Of a stretch of 52,031 nt of DNA, positions 16,360 through 24,626 are shown one piece after another. The position numbers and the translations under genes are program-made. Origin of the DNA: Candidatus Saccharimonadota bacterium (lineage in GTDB: Bacteria > Patescibacteriota > Saccharimonadia > Saccharimonadales > AQU-01); the NCBI GenBank assembly GCA_018499905.2, contig JAHBAU020000040.1, positions 1 to 52,031 on the forward strand, in the 5' to 3' direction. Under the pieces are notes generated by a model that ran no database searches, was not told where the DNA came from, and was given only the letters and a program-made list of their open reading frames with translations. How positions within the stretch are numbered: the stretch's first letter is position 1; each line of letters begins with the position of its first letter.

Positions 16360-17163
16360 ATGAACCAGCCATTAAGTGATTCACAAAAATTAATCGAGTT
16401 CTTAGAATTTGCCAAGAAGCTGGCTCTCGAAGCGGGCAAAACAATGACCTCCCTAGAAGATTTGGCCGGACCCTTGCCGAATAATCACCAATACATAAAT
16501 GAGTACGTGGCTGAAGTCATCGAAAAACAGTTAGCTGGAGAAATCGCATCCAAATTTCCTGATCATTCTTTGTTTACGAAGGATGATACGGGAAGTGAGT
16601 ATGAATGGATATGTGATTATATTGACGGTGCATATGCTTATTCAAAGAAGCATCGAATATCTGTTACATCCGTCGCGCTCGTCCACAAGGGAGTTACTAT
16701 CGTTGCCGTCGTGTTCGATCCATGGACAGACACTCTCTACTCCGCAATAAAGGGAGCTGGATTTAGAGTAAATGATCAGCTATGTACATCACCTGAATTG
16801 TTATCGTATAGGGGATCTCTCGTAGATGTTGAATGGTGGCGAAATGCGCAATACGATGTCGACAGCTGGCTACATACCTTTTCAATAGAAAACGATGTCT
16901 ACGTTCTGCATATTGGCTCAATCATTCACGCTGCTTGCTTAGTTGCTAAGGGCACTTTTTCAGCAGCTGTACTTGGTAAGTTCATGTCTGGGAAAAACCA
17001 CGAGATAGCTGCAATCAAGTTGTTAGTTGAAGAAGCGGGCTGCAAGTTGTCAGACCTAAACGGTAACGAGGTCAATAATGTCGGTGATGTCGAAGGGTTA
17101 GTCTTCGCCAACCCCGCAATTCATGCAGACTTGATTAAATCTTATGCTCAATTTAAATCTTAA
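16360..17163 (+). CDS. Inositol monophosphatase-like protein with altered metal site
   Basis: A 267-residue protein of the IMPase/CysQ/HisN fold. The core is recognisable: WICDYIDGAYAYSKKH (83-98) matches the WxxDPxDGTxNF motif with Asp86 and Asp89. KDD (74-76) stands where GEE is expected, and DPWTDTLYSAIKGAGFRVN (120-138) is the typical DP...A..G.GA strand. The C-terminal WDxAA motif reads NHEIAA (213-218). Two of three metal-binding motifs are therefore substituted, so it may have an unusual substrate, a different metal geometry or no activity. Its end overlaps the next gene by 20 bp. Confidence 0.75.
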   Translation: MNQPLSDSQKLIEFLEFAKKLALEAGKTMTSLEDLAGPLPNNHQYINEYVAEVIEKQLAGEIASKFPDHSLFTKDDTGSEYEWICDYIDGAYAYSKKHRISVTSVALVHKGVTIVAVVFDPWTDTLYSAIKGAGFRVNDQLCTSPELLSYRGSLVDVEWWRNAQYDVDSWLHTFSIENDVYVLHIGSIIHAACLVAKGTFSAAVLGKFMSGKNHEIAAIKLLVEEAGCKLSDLNGNEVNNVGDVEGLVFANPAIHADLIKSYAQFKS

Positions 17164-18385
17164 AAGCTACTCCTCGGCTTTGGAAGAATTATTTGCTGGT
17201 TTTTTCGACAGCCAAGAACCCGCAGTGGATCATTGGAGACACGTTATCGCCCGGGGCCCGGGAAAGTCATTACTAGGTTTTGATGTCCTAAATAGGGCAA
17301 TGCATAAATCGGGTCGCTTCTATTTGGTCTCGGCCGTGAAGCGTAGATCTGATTATTCAGAGGTGTTCGCAGGAATGGGCTGCCTAGGGAACGTCATTTA
17401 CTGCGTCGAAGCCTACCCAACAGGTAGAAGCTCTTATGATATACATAATTTTGGAACTGTTGTTATGCGTCACCGTGCCGATAGCGACTTTGATCCAATA
17501 CTTTTTGAGCTTGATGCCAAAAAACTCCAGTTAGGTCGGATTAATTACCTACGGATGGGCGATATGCTTTATTGCATTTCACAGGATTCCGCCGTCTTTG
17601 ATGAACCGCGAATTTCTAAAGAATTTCAAGCATATTGCAAAAATTTATCGGGCGTTTGTTTTCGATACTTGGAAGATTACACGGCAAAGTTTAGGCACAT
17701 GGCTTTTGTTGAGAGTGATGTTGCAGCTAAAAAAATAGTTGATGAAGTTGCACAATTAACCCGCAATTTTAAGTCATTGTCATACCTCTACTTCGAAGCA
17801 GTATCCCTGGCGATCATGTTATATGCAAACGACAAGCATTCAGAAGATCTAAGGGCGAAAGGTGAATTCAATAATAATCTGTATATCGAACTAACCCACC
17901 GTTATAAAAAACAGCGTATGGGTGATGCATTTGATTCTTATAGCTTTGCGCCATCATTTGATGAATTAAGAGTATTGTTCGAAGGTATGCGTCATGACAA
18001 GCTGTTTGAGTATGCCGAAGATGAGATATACATAGCGATTGCAAACAACATTATTTTTTATTCAGGCACTTGCTTTAATACCCGGCAAGCTATTTTAGGC
18101 AATCTATTCTTTGATTTCTGTAGTACAAACAGCAGTCCAGATCTACGAATAAGGCTAGATGAAGCAGTAGCCACACTACTAGCAAGTCATTCATCGAGAT
18201 TAAAATACGATGTCGTCATGAACTCAACTATCGAAAAAGGCGAATTTGGTATTTGCACTGATATTGGCCAGAATCTCAAAAGGGTTGTTCTTTGTGAGTA
18301 TAATGATGACAAAACCAGTATGCGTGAAGTTAAAGAAATCTCAGTAAATTTACGCCCGATCACACATTTTGACAGGTTACAGTAA
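17144..18385 (+). CDS. Unknown protein of the TyrRS-bracketed island (413 aa)
   Basis: A 413-residue protein that I cannot assign. It has no signal peptide or clear membrane helix, is rich in Tyr, Phe, Asp and Arg, and shows mixed alpha/beta character. Notable segments are RGPGKSLLGFDVLNRAM (36-52), which has a weak P-loop look, MGCLGNVIYCVEAYPTG, and a mostly helical C-terminal half. The ATG at 17144 lies inside the IMPase-like gene (20-bp overlap), so the two are probably translated together. Base composition is A+T-richer than the flanking housekeeping genes. As the only island gene without a family it may define the cluster's specific chemistry. Confidence 0.65.
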   Translation: MLNLNLKSYSSALEELFAGFFDSQEPAVDHWRHVIARGPGKSLLGFDVLNRAMHKSGRFYLVSAVKRRSDYSEVFAGMGCLGNVIYCVEAYPTGRSSYDIHNFGTVVMRHRADSDFDPILFELDAKKLQLGRINYLRMGDMLYCISQDSAVFDEPRISKEFQAYCKNLSGVCFRYLEDYTAKFRHMAFVESDVAAKKIVDEVAQLTRNFKSLSYLYFEAVSLAIMLYANDKHSEDLRAKGEFNNNLYIELTHRYKKQRMGDAFDSYSFAPSFDELRVLFEGMRHDKLFEYAEDEIYIAIANNIIFYSGTCFNTRQAILGNLFFDFCSTNSSPDLRIRLDEAVATLLASHSSRLKYDVVMNSTIEKGEFGICTDIGQNLKRVVLCEYNDDKTSMREVKEISVNLRPITHFDRLQ

Positions 18386-18394
18386 TTTTCCACT

Positions 18395-18964
18395 ATGAAA
18401 GGCTTTAAAAAAATACCCAGTCACGCAAAGCTCGTCTTTAAGGGCGTCTTGCACGACGTGTATCAATGGCAACAGGTGATGTTTGATGGAAGTACAAGCA
18501 CCTTCGAAGCACTAAAACGAAAACCATCGGTAACGATTATTGCTTCAACAAAGCAGGGGATGCTTCTGGTAGTCGATGAAGAGCAACCATATAACGGCCG
18601 TAATCTTTGCCTACCAGGGGGCATTGCAGAATCAGACGATCTATTGTCCGAAGCTAAGCGTGAGCTTGCGGAAGAAACAGGCTATTTAAGTAATGACTGG
18701 CAATACTATGCTATGACCGATGTTCTGAATTACTCGAAGCTGGAATGGGAAAGCTGTTTCTATATTGCCAGGAACTGCAGCCTTCAGACTCAAAAAAAGC
18801 TGGACCCAGGTGAGAAAAATAAGGTTCTGTTATGCAGTTTTCAGGAGTTTATTGATATATCTCAAAGTGTAGATTTCTCGAACTCCTTTTTGTCGAATAC
18901 TATCCAAAGTATTATGGCTGATAGTCAGAGATTGGAAGAGTTCAGAAAAATCCTGTTGGGCTAA
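18395..18964 (+). CDS. Nudix hydrolase, ADP-sugar pyrophosphatase-like
   Basis: A 189-residue Nudix protein. The Nudix box is almost canonical: GGIAESDD...SEAKRELAEETGY (about 75-97), with Asp in place of the first Glu and the REL.EETG core intact. The MutT fold around it resembles ADP-ribose/ADP-sugar pyrophosphatases (NUDT5/NudF type), which split a nucleoside diphosphate linked to another moiety. It lies 9 bp after the unknown gene, same strand, and its stop touches the convergent TyrRS stop without a gap. In this cluster it could release a product from a nucleotide-activated intermediate made by the nucleotidyltransferase; that is inference. Confidence 0.88.
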   Translation: MKGFKKIPSHAKLVFKGVLHDVYQWQQVMFDGSTSTFEALKRKPSVTIIASTKQGMLLVVDEEQPYNGRNLCLPGGIAESDDLLSEAKRELAEETGYLSNDWQYYAMTDVLNYSKLEWESCFYIARNCSLQTQKKLDPGEKNKVLLCSFQEFIDISQSVDFSNSFLSNTIQSIMADSQRLEEFRKILLG

Positions 18965-20182
18965 CTAGTTTTTGTCAACGACGAACTTATGTTTTTTGCC
19001 TATAGCCAAGATGTCTCCATCCTGAACTGTTGCGCCAAAGTCTTCGAGCGCAACCTTTTTATCACCAACCCTGACAGCACCTTCCTCAAAAAGTCGCCTT
19101 GCTTTTGACTTGCTGTCAACAACACCTAGCTCTACTAGAGATGTTAAAATGTCGGTTTTGCTGTTTATTTTTACAGATCCAAGATGTTCGGAAACTTCTC
19201 CTCGACTTACTTCCGAGAGCCATGTCTTCTGCGTGCTCTCGGCCTCCTCTTGTCCGTGATACATTTTGACTATTTCAGACGCAAGTCGAAGCTTTATATC
19301 GCGTGGATTGGCACCCGAATTGAGGTTCGAACCAATTCCTTGAATTTCACTTAAACTTAAACGAGTACAGTCAATAAAGCACTGCATGATTCCCGAGTCA
19401 GGTAATTGCATCACTTTGTAGAACATTTCTTTGGCACCCTCATTGAGTCCTATACCGGTTCCAAGGCTTTTACTCATGAGCTTCTCGCCAGTTTCTGGGT
19501 TTTCTAACAAGGTAGTCGTAATTACAAACTTCTCTTTATTTTTATAACGCTTGACTAGTGTTCTGCCGGCAAGCATGTTAAATGTTTGATCTGTACCACC
19601 TATCTCAGCGTCAACATTCATAGCAACCGAGTCATATCCCTGCATAAGTGGGTAGAAAAATTCATGTACAAACAGGGGTTTTTGCTCGGCGATCCTTTTT
19701 TGAAAGGCATCACGCTCAAGCATTTGTTGAACGGTAAAATTCGCGGCAAGCTCAACACTGTCTTTAAACGTCAGTTTCGAGAGCCATTCAGAGTTAAACT
19801 TAAACTCGATTTTATTTTCTTGGTTATCGAAGTCCAGTATTTTGCTAATCTGTTTTTTAAATGATTTGAGGTTTGCCTTAACTTCCTCAGCCGATAACTG
19901 AACACGCATCGAACTCTTGTCGCTGGGGTCACCAATCATGGCCGTGAAATCACCTACTAATACGATAATTTTATGGCCCATTTTATGTAGTCGTTCTAGT
20001 ATGAGATAGTTGGTTGAATGTCCGAGGTGTACATAGTCGGCAGTCGGATCAATACCCATATAAAAGGAAAGTTGCTTACCGCTCTTCAAAGCACTCTTTA
20101 GTGCTGGAAGCGAAGGATATACAACAGCCACCGAACGAGTCGTTACCTCATCTATAACATCATCGTCAGTATTAATTCTCAT
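18965..20182 (-). CDS. tyrS: Tyrosyl-tRNA synthetase with C-terminal S4 domain
   Basis: A 405-residue class I TyrRS. Tyr41 sits in YMGIDPTADYVHLGH, HLGH is at 52-55, GDFTAMIGDPSDKSSMR follows, the tyrosine pocket is YPLMQGYDS with GGTDQTFN, and the KMSKS loop reads KLMSKS (234-239). Residues about 345-405 are an S4 RNA-binding domain (ARRLFEEGAVRVGDKKV). All elements for charging tRNA-Tyr are present. A purine-rich AAGGAAGAG precedes the ATG. Together with the island genes it is A+T-richer than its surroundings. It differs clearly from the TyrRS at 10816 and may be the housekeeping enzyme or a resistance copy belonging to the island. Confidence 0.93.
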   Translation of the reverse strand: MRINTDDDVIDEVTTRSVAVVYPSLPALKSALKSGKQLSFYMGIDPTADYVHLGHSTNYLILERLHKMGHKIIVLVGDFTAMIGDPSDKSSMRVQLSAEEVKANLKSFKKQISKILDFDNQENKIEFKFNSEWLSKLTFKDSVELAANFTVQQMLERDAFQKRIAEQKPLFVHEFFYPLMQGYDSVAMNVDAEIGGTDQTFNMLAGRTLVKRYKNKEKFVITTTLLENPETGEKLMSKSLGTGIGLNEGAKEMFYKVMQLPDSGIMQCFIDCTRLSLSEIQGIGSNLNSGANPRDIKLRLASEIVKMYHGQEEAESTQKTWLSEVSRGEVSEHLGSVKINSKTDILTSLVELGVVDSKSKARRLFEEGAVRVGDKKVALEDFGATVQDGDILAIGKKHKFVVDKN

Positions 20183-20297
20183 CGCTAGCTCTTCCTTTTA
20201 CGTTTCGAGATATATTATCCTATATTTTATAGTTATATACCAAATAACTCTCCGTATAAAAATCGGTTGTTAGTTATCAAGACATGCTACACATAAT

Positions 20298-21251
20298 CTA
20301 TTTCATTTGTTTGAAATAGCTACCGCTTTCCGTGTTCCGGTCCATGTAGTTGGTGTACCAGCTGTAATTTGTGCCCAGAAGCTTGGCGGCCAATTCTATG
20401 CCGAGTTCGGCAGTCTTATGGTCATCATCAAAATTAGGATTGAGCTCAACCACATCGAGCCCGACCACATTGCATTTACGGCCGATATATTCGGTGATGG
20501 CAGCAATTTCTCGATATGTCAGGCCGCCACGGTTTGGAATACCAACGCCAGGCGCATAGACACTATCAATGACATCCAGATCCAGGCTGACCCAGATGTT
20601 GCCAACTCGCTCTGCAAGTTCATCAATCATCTTGAGCAGGGGACCAAGGCCAGTCGCCAGCACGTCTAGCATAGTGAAGCATTTGAGGTTTTCCCGAGCA
20701 ATCAGCTCTTCTTCACCCTTGTCCAGGTCGCTGGCACCGATGTGCAGCAGATTATTCTTGTCTAATTTGGCGCCTGGGCCGTAGGTGTTAACCAGTTCGT
20801 CGGGCCCAAAGCCCATCAGTGACGCCACGTGCATACCGTGTATGTTGTGACTAATGCTGGTTTCGGGTGTGTTCATATCACCGTGTGCATCGATGTAAAT
20901 CAGACCGAGCTTGCCGTCCAGTGCCTTGGCTGCACCACTGAAGACGCCGAGATTAATGGAATGGTCACCGCCCAGCGCCAACAGTTTATTACCGGCTCGT
21001 AGAGCTTCTTCGGTCTTTTGGGCGGCAACTTCATTAACCCGAGTAATTTCGGCTGCGTAAGGGAACAGGGGATTGCCCTGATCCAATTGTTCGCGCGGCT
21101 GACACTCAATATCCCCAGCGTCCTCGACAGTTAAGCCGGCATGTTGCAGTTTTTGAACGATCTGACGGTCCCGAAAAGCCTTCGGTCCAATAGTGACACC
21201 CAGGCTCTCGGCCCCTAGATCAAGCGGAACCCCTAGAATTATTGTTTTCAT
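20298..21251 (-). CDS. Arginase
   Basis: A 317-residue manganese enzyme of the ureohydrolase family that would split arginine into ornithine and urea. Manganese ligands are visible: His97 (GGDHS), Asp121, His123 and Asp125 (DAHGDMN), and Asp224 and Asp226 (SLDLDVIDS). The NIHGMH segment (136-141) is typical of arginase and speaks against agmatinase. The ATG at 21251 is chosen because TATACT lies 13 bases upstream. No urease or ornithine-using gene is nearby. In an organism dependent on a host this may serve arginine use or nitrogen supply; the family call is firm, the physiological role is not. Confidence 0.92.
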   Translation of the reverse strand: MKTIILGVPLDLGAESLGVTIGPKAFRDRQIVQKLQHAGLTVEDAGDIECQPREQLDQGNPLFPYAAEITRVNEVAAQKTEEALRAGNKLLALGGDHSINLGVFSGAAKALDGKLGLIYIDAHGDMNTPETSISHNIHGMHVASLMGFGPDELVNTYGPGAKLDKNNLLHIGASDLDKGEEELIARENLKCFTMLDVLATGLGPLLKMIDELAERVGNIWVSLDLDVIDSVYAPGVGIPNRGGLTYREIAAITEYIGRKCNVVGLDVVELNPNFDDDHKTAELGIELAAKLLGTNYSWYTNYMDRNTESGSYFKQMK

Positions 21252-21293
21252 GATCTCCAGTATAGCAGTGCAAAACATATCACGCTTAAGCTA

Positions 21294-21323
21294 TTGACTT
21301 TATTACAATTTGTGAAATAATTA
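21294..21323 (+). promoter_or_regulatory. Promoter of the 179-residue orphan gene
   Basis: TTGACT (21294-21299), then TAATTA (21318-21323) 12 bases before the ATG at 21330. Predicted leaderless transcript. Confidence 0.65.
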
Positions 21324-21329
21324 TGTCTT

Positions 21330-21869
21330 ATGTCAATGATTGATATGCCGGGCTATGCCTTTATGCCCGAAGATAGAATAGGCGCTGTCTTTGAACGAGC
21401 CGCACGGATTGGTGACAGCCGTGAAAACCTCCATGCTCCAGTTTTAGAGCAGGGGGCTATTTTGCGACCCAGTATCCTTGGTGACGCCCAAGATATGCCT
21501 CCCATAGCAGCAGAGGTGGTTGTGCGTAATTATGCAGAATCTGTTGTAGTCGGTCTCAACCTTGATCCGGGCATTGCTGAATTTGTTGGGCGACCAGTTC
21601 AAGGATGGGATGGGCACAATGTTTTCAGTAATTTTGGTGATGCTGATAGTACTGAAGGTGGCTATGCAGGCTTTGAGGCTGTCATGCACCCCGATGGTAC
21701 TTCGGCTTTCATTGCAGTCGGACCGAGCGGTAATCGTCGCTTATTAACCGGGGTTACGCACGATGAGGTATACAGCTTTGCGGGAACCTGCATTGGCGCG
21801 GTAAGCTATCATCGATCAAAGCTAGAGCATGCTGCCCACCTGGCAACACAAGCTGAGCTCTACCCTTAA
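21330..21869 (+). CDS. Unknown soluble protein (179 aa)
   Basis: A 179-residue protein without recognisable family, signal peptide or membrane helix. It is Ala/Gly/Asp-rich with predicted beta character in the middle (AEVVVRNYAESVVVGLNLD). A well-placed promoter supports expression. It lies between arginase and the heat-shock operon, separated from groES by its own promoter and the CIRCE operator. Nothing in sequence or context points to a function. Confidence 0.6.
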   Translation: MSMIDMPGYAFMPEDRIGAVFERAARIGDSRENLHAPVLEQGAILRPSILGDAQDMPPIAAEVVVRNYAESVVVGLNLDPGIAEFVGRPVQGWDGHNVFSNFGDADSTEGGYAGFEAVMHPDGTSAFIAVGPSGNRRLLTGVTHDEVYSFAGTCIGAVSYHRSKLEHAAHLATQAELYP

Positions 21870-21884
21870 ACTGTCTGGCAGCTC

Positions 21885-21914
21885 TTGACCTAGCTATTAG
21901 CACTCAGGTATTAT
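21885..21914 (+). promoter_or_regulatory. Heat-shock promoter of groES-groEL
   Basis: TTGACC (21885-21890), an 18-base spacer and TATTAT (21909-21914). The -10 box lies inside the CIRCE spacer. A second possible -10 (TATACT, 21934-21939) lies just downstream. The leader before groES carries AGGAGG (Shine-Dalgarno), unlike the leaderless genes. Confidence 0.65.
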
Positions 21915-21923
21915 GAGTGCTAG
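21897..21923 (+). promoter_or_regulatory. CIRCE operator (HrcA-binding site)
   Basis: TTAGCACTC, a 9-base spacer, then GAGTGCTAG: the CIRCE inverted repeat with one mismatch in the right arm. It overlaps the -10 box, the usual position for repression by HrcA, which must be encoded elsewhere. Confidence 0.93.
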
Positions 21924-21979
21924 AAATCGATGCTATACTACACAACTGGCACCGATGAAAACTGTTAAAAGGAGGATTT

Positions 21980-22246
21980 ATGAGCGTACCTATCCAACCA
22001 TTGGCTGACTTTGTTGTCGCAAAAGCCGAGGCTGCCGAGAGCAAAACGGCGAGCGGTTTATACATACCTGAAAAGGCTGCCGAAAAGCCCAAAATTGCAA
22101 CCGTGCTCGCGGTTGGCCCTGGCGTTAAAGAGATCAAGGCCGGCGACAAAATTGTCTACGGTGGCTACAGCAATGACGAGATCAAGCTGAGCGGGGAAGA
22201 GTATTTACTGATCAAACAAGAGAATGTCTACGGAATTGTTAAATAA
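21980..22246 (+). CDS. groES: Co-chaperonin GroES
   Basis: An 88-residue co-chaperonin that caps the GroEL cavity during ATP-driven folding. The start MSVPIQPLADFVVAK, the mobile-loop region with TASGLYIPEKA (about 28-38) and the VGPGV...KAGDKIVYGGYS strand are typical; length is slightly below the common 94-97. AGGAGG lies five bases upstream of the ATG. It is the first gene of the CIRCE-controlled operon; groEL follows after 22 bases. Confidence 0.97.
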   Translation: MSVPIQPLADFVVAKAEAAESKTASGLYIPEKAAEKPKIATVLAVGPGVKEIKAGDKIVYGGYSNDEIKLSGEEYLLIKQENVYGIVK

Positions 22247-22268
22247 GATCTTTAGGGAGTATTAAGCT

Positions 22269-23912
22269 ATGGCAAAAAAAGTATTTTATGAAGAAGAAGC
22301 ACGACGACGCGTACTCGAAGGCGCCAAAATTTTATACGACGCAGTCAAGACAACCATGGGCCCAAAGGGTCGCAATGTGATTATTAGTAAAGCTTATGGC
22401 GCGCCAACCGTCACGCATGACGGCGTCACGGTGGCTAAGGGCGTTGAATTGGCTGATGTTGATGATGAAACCCTAGGCTACAAAGTCGGTGCCGAACTCA
22501 TTAAAGAAGCGGCCAGCAAGATGAATGATGTGGCTGGTGATGGCACAACTACGGTGACTGTTTTGACCTATCACATTCTGCACGAAGCCAATAAGCTGAT
22601 TACTGCTGGTCATAATCCAATGTTGCTCAGAAAAGGCCTCGAAGCTGCTGCTCAAGACGTTATCTCCCACATCATCGCCATGAGCGAAGATATCAAGAGC
22701 GACAAGAAGCGCGTGGCTGAAGTTGCCACCATTAGTGCCAGCGATGCCGCCATTGGTGAACTGATTGCCGATGTTATCGACAAAGTCGGTAAAGACGGCG
22801 TTGTGACGGTAGAAGAGGGCCAGGGCATTGAGATGGAGAGCGAAGTCGTTGAAGGCTTTACGCTCGATCGCGGTTTTGTCAGCCCCTACATGGTTAGTGA
22901 CCCTGCGCGTATGGAGGCAATTGCCGACAGACCAGCCGTCGTCATCACCGACCGCAAGCTTGGATCCATCCAAGAATTCTTGCCACTACTTGAAAAGATC
23001 GCCGCCGCCGGCAAAAAAGACTTGGTACTTATTGCCGAAGATGTTGAAGGTGAAGCACTCGGCACACTTATCTTGAATAAATTAAAGGGTGTGTTTAACA
23101 CGATTGCCGTCAAAGCTCCTGCCTACGGTGACCGCCGTAAGGATATCTTGCAAGACATTGCCGTCTTAACCGGAGCCGAAGTCATTACCGAAGACCGGGG
23201 CATGACGTTTGAAAATGTTGAGTTGGATGTTGTTGGCTCGGCCCGCAAGGTGATTGTCGATAAAGATAACACCACTATTATTGAAGGTGGTGGTTCAGCC
23301 GCAGCAGTCAAAACCCGGATTGAACAAATTACTGCTCAGATTGCCGCGGTGACTAGCGAGTACGATAAAGAACACCTAGAAAAACGCCGTGCTGCGTTAT
23401 CTGGCAAAGTTGCCGTCATTAAAGTCGGTGGTGCAACCGAAACCGAAATTGAAGAGAAAAAATTCCGGGTTGATGACGCCGTTGCAGCCGTCAAAGCAGC
23501 GTTAGATGAAGGTATTGTGCCCGGCGGTGGCGTCAGCCTGATCAATGCCAGCAGCGCCATAACTGTTGCAAGTAGCGACGACGCTTCGGTTGCAGCCGGT
23601 AAGACCATCTTAAAAGCAGCGCTTGAACAGCCATTCCGTATTTTGCTGACAAACGCTGGACTAAACGCCGATGAATGGCTGCCACAGGTTAAGGGCGCCA
23701 AAGCTGGGCAGGGTATCAATGTCAGCCATCCCGATAAGCTTGTTGATTTGAAATCAGTTGGCGTGATTGATCCAGCCCGTGTAACACGCATTGCTCTAGA
23801 AAGCGCCGCCTCAATTGCAGGCACGGCTATGACGATGGGTGCGTTAGTTGTTGAGATCCCTGAGAAAAAAGAAGCCGCGGCCCCCGACATGGGCGGCATG
23901 GGCATGATGTAG
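22269..23912 (+). CDS. groEL: Chaperonin GroEL
   Basis: A 547-residue Hsp60 that forms the folding chamber. Hallmarks are [12 protein letters not shown] with the ATP-binding DGVTVAK, the AGDGTTT motif (about 85-91), the apical domain with [17 protein letters not shown] and [10 protein letters not shown], and the glycine/methionine-rich tail GGMGMM. Length is normal. A TAGGGAG element before the ATG acts as Shine-Dalgarno. Cotranscribed with groES under HrcA/CIRCE control. Confidence 0.98.
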   Translation: MAKKVFYEEEARRRVLEGAKILYDAVKTTMGPKGRNVIISKAYGAPTVTHDGVTVAKGVELADVDDETLGYKVGAELIKEAASKMNDVAGDGTTTVTVLTYHILHEANKLITAGHNPMLLRKGLEAAAQDVISHIIAMSEDIKSDKKRVAEVATISASDAAIGELIADVIDKVGKDGVVTVEEGQGIEMESEVVEGFTLDRGFVSPYMVSDPARMEAIADRPAVVITDRKLGSIQEFLPLLEKIAAAGKKDLVLIAEDVEGEALGTLILNKLKGVFNTIAVKAPAYGDRRKDILQDIAVLTGAEVITEDRGMTFENVELDVVGSARKVIVDKDNTTIIEGGGSAAAVKTRIEQITAQIAAVTSEYDKEHLEKRRAALSGKVAVIKVGGATETEIEEKKFRVDDAVAAVKAALDEGIVPGGGVSLINASSAITVASSDDASVAAGKTILKAALEQPFRILLTNAGLNADEWLPQVKGAKAGQGINVSHPDKLVDLKSVGVIDPARVTRIALESAASIAGTAMTMGALVVEIPEKKEAAAPDMGGMGMM

Positions 23913-23966
23913 CCAGATCAAGTAAGAGTTCTGAGATTCTGAATAACTGTGCTGTTGCTCGACCTG

Positions 23967-24506
23967 TTAAGTAGTGGCTTCAGGCGGCTTAACAACAAAT
24001 CTTCCGATTGCGTACCTGACATCATTAATCCCTAAAAGACTGGCACTGAGCTGGCGCAATTCGCCATTTGCTTTGGCTTGGCGCAGATAGCCAACTGCCT
24101 CAACGACTTGCTCGGCTGCCTGGGGATCAACACCTTCACTTGGCACAAATATCCCAGCAGAGTCTATAGTCCCTACAGGGTATCTAGTGCCCGGACGAGC
24201 CTCACCGGTCTGCGGATCTGGCATTGCAAGAGTCAACGAGACCTCTTCTCGCGGTATCTCGGCATCACCGATGTTAACTACTGTCGGAAGATACATTCTA
24301 TCCAGCAGATCTGTCCCTTCTAATTGCTGGGGCCTGCCACCACGTTGGCTAGCTTGGGCTTGGCCTAAAATTGCCGTCACTGCACCAGACTCAAATAGAC
24401 CAGCGCTAATTTCTCGTTGCATGTGCTGTAGTAATAATCGCTGCATCTCAATATTTTGGTCTGGGAGATGGCTTTCTGGCTGGAATGGGCTAGGTGTTTC
24501 AGGCAT
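23967..24506 (-). CDS. Unknown soluble protein (179 aa), Gln/Pro-rich N-terminus
   Basis: A 179-residue protein without recognisable family. The first 20 residues are Pro/Ser-rich (starts MPETPSPFQPESHLPDQN), followed by a helical Gln-rich stretch. A beta-rich centre contains TVVNIGDAEIPREEVSLTLAMPDP and VPSEGVDPQAAEQVVEAV, and the final segment is RYAIGRFVV. No membrane helix is visible. A consensus promoter (24531-24559) drives it with a leader of about 17 nt. Confidence 0.6.
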   Translation of the reverse strand: MPETPSPFQPESHLPDQNIEMQRLLLQHMQREISAGLFESGAVTAILGQAQASQRGGRPQQLEGTDLLDRMYLPTVVNIGDAEIPREEVSLTLAMPDPQTGEARPGTRYPVGTIDSAGIFVPSEGVDPQAAEQVVEAVGYLRQAKANGELRQLSASLLGINDVRYAIGRFVVKPPEATT

Positions 24507-24530
24507 TTTGTTTTAGCTTTACTATTATTT

Positions 24531-24559
24531 AGTATAGCATAAACAGTTTCATTGGTCAA
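24531..24559 (-). promoter_or_regulatory. Promoter of the 179-residue gene at 23967-24506
   Basis: On the minus strand: TTGACC (24559-24554), a 17-base spacer and TATACT (24536-24531). Confidence 0.7.
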
Positions 24560-24626
24560 GCTAAGGGATTGAAATTGGGACGATAATGTGCTATGGTTAT
24601 GCTATTAGATTTTGGGAAGCAAACCT

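Noticed and set aside
22473-22973. Long antisense frames inside groEL, valS, hsp20 and the Pro-rich gene
   Set aside because: They are shadows of strongly biased codon use on the coding strand. No start signals; sense genes are certain.
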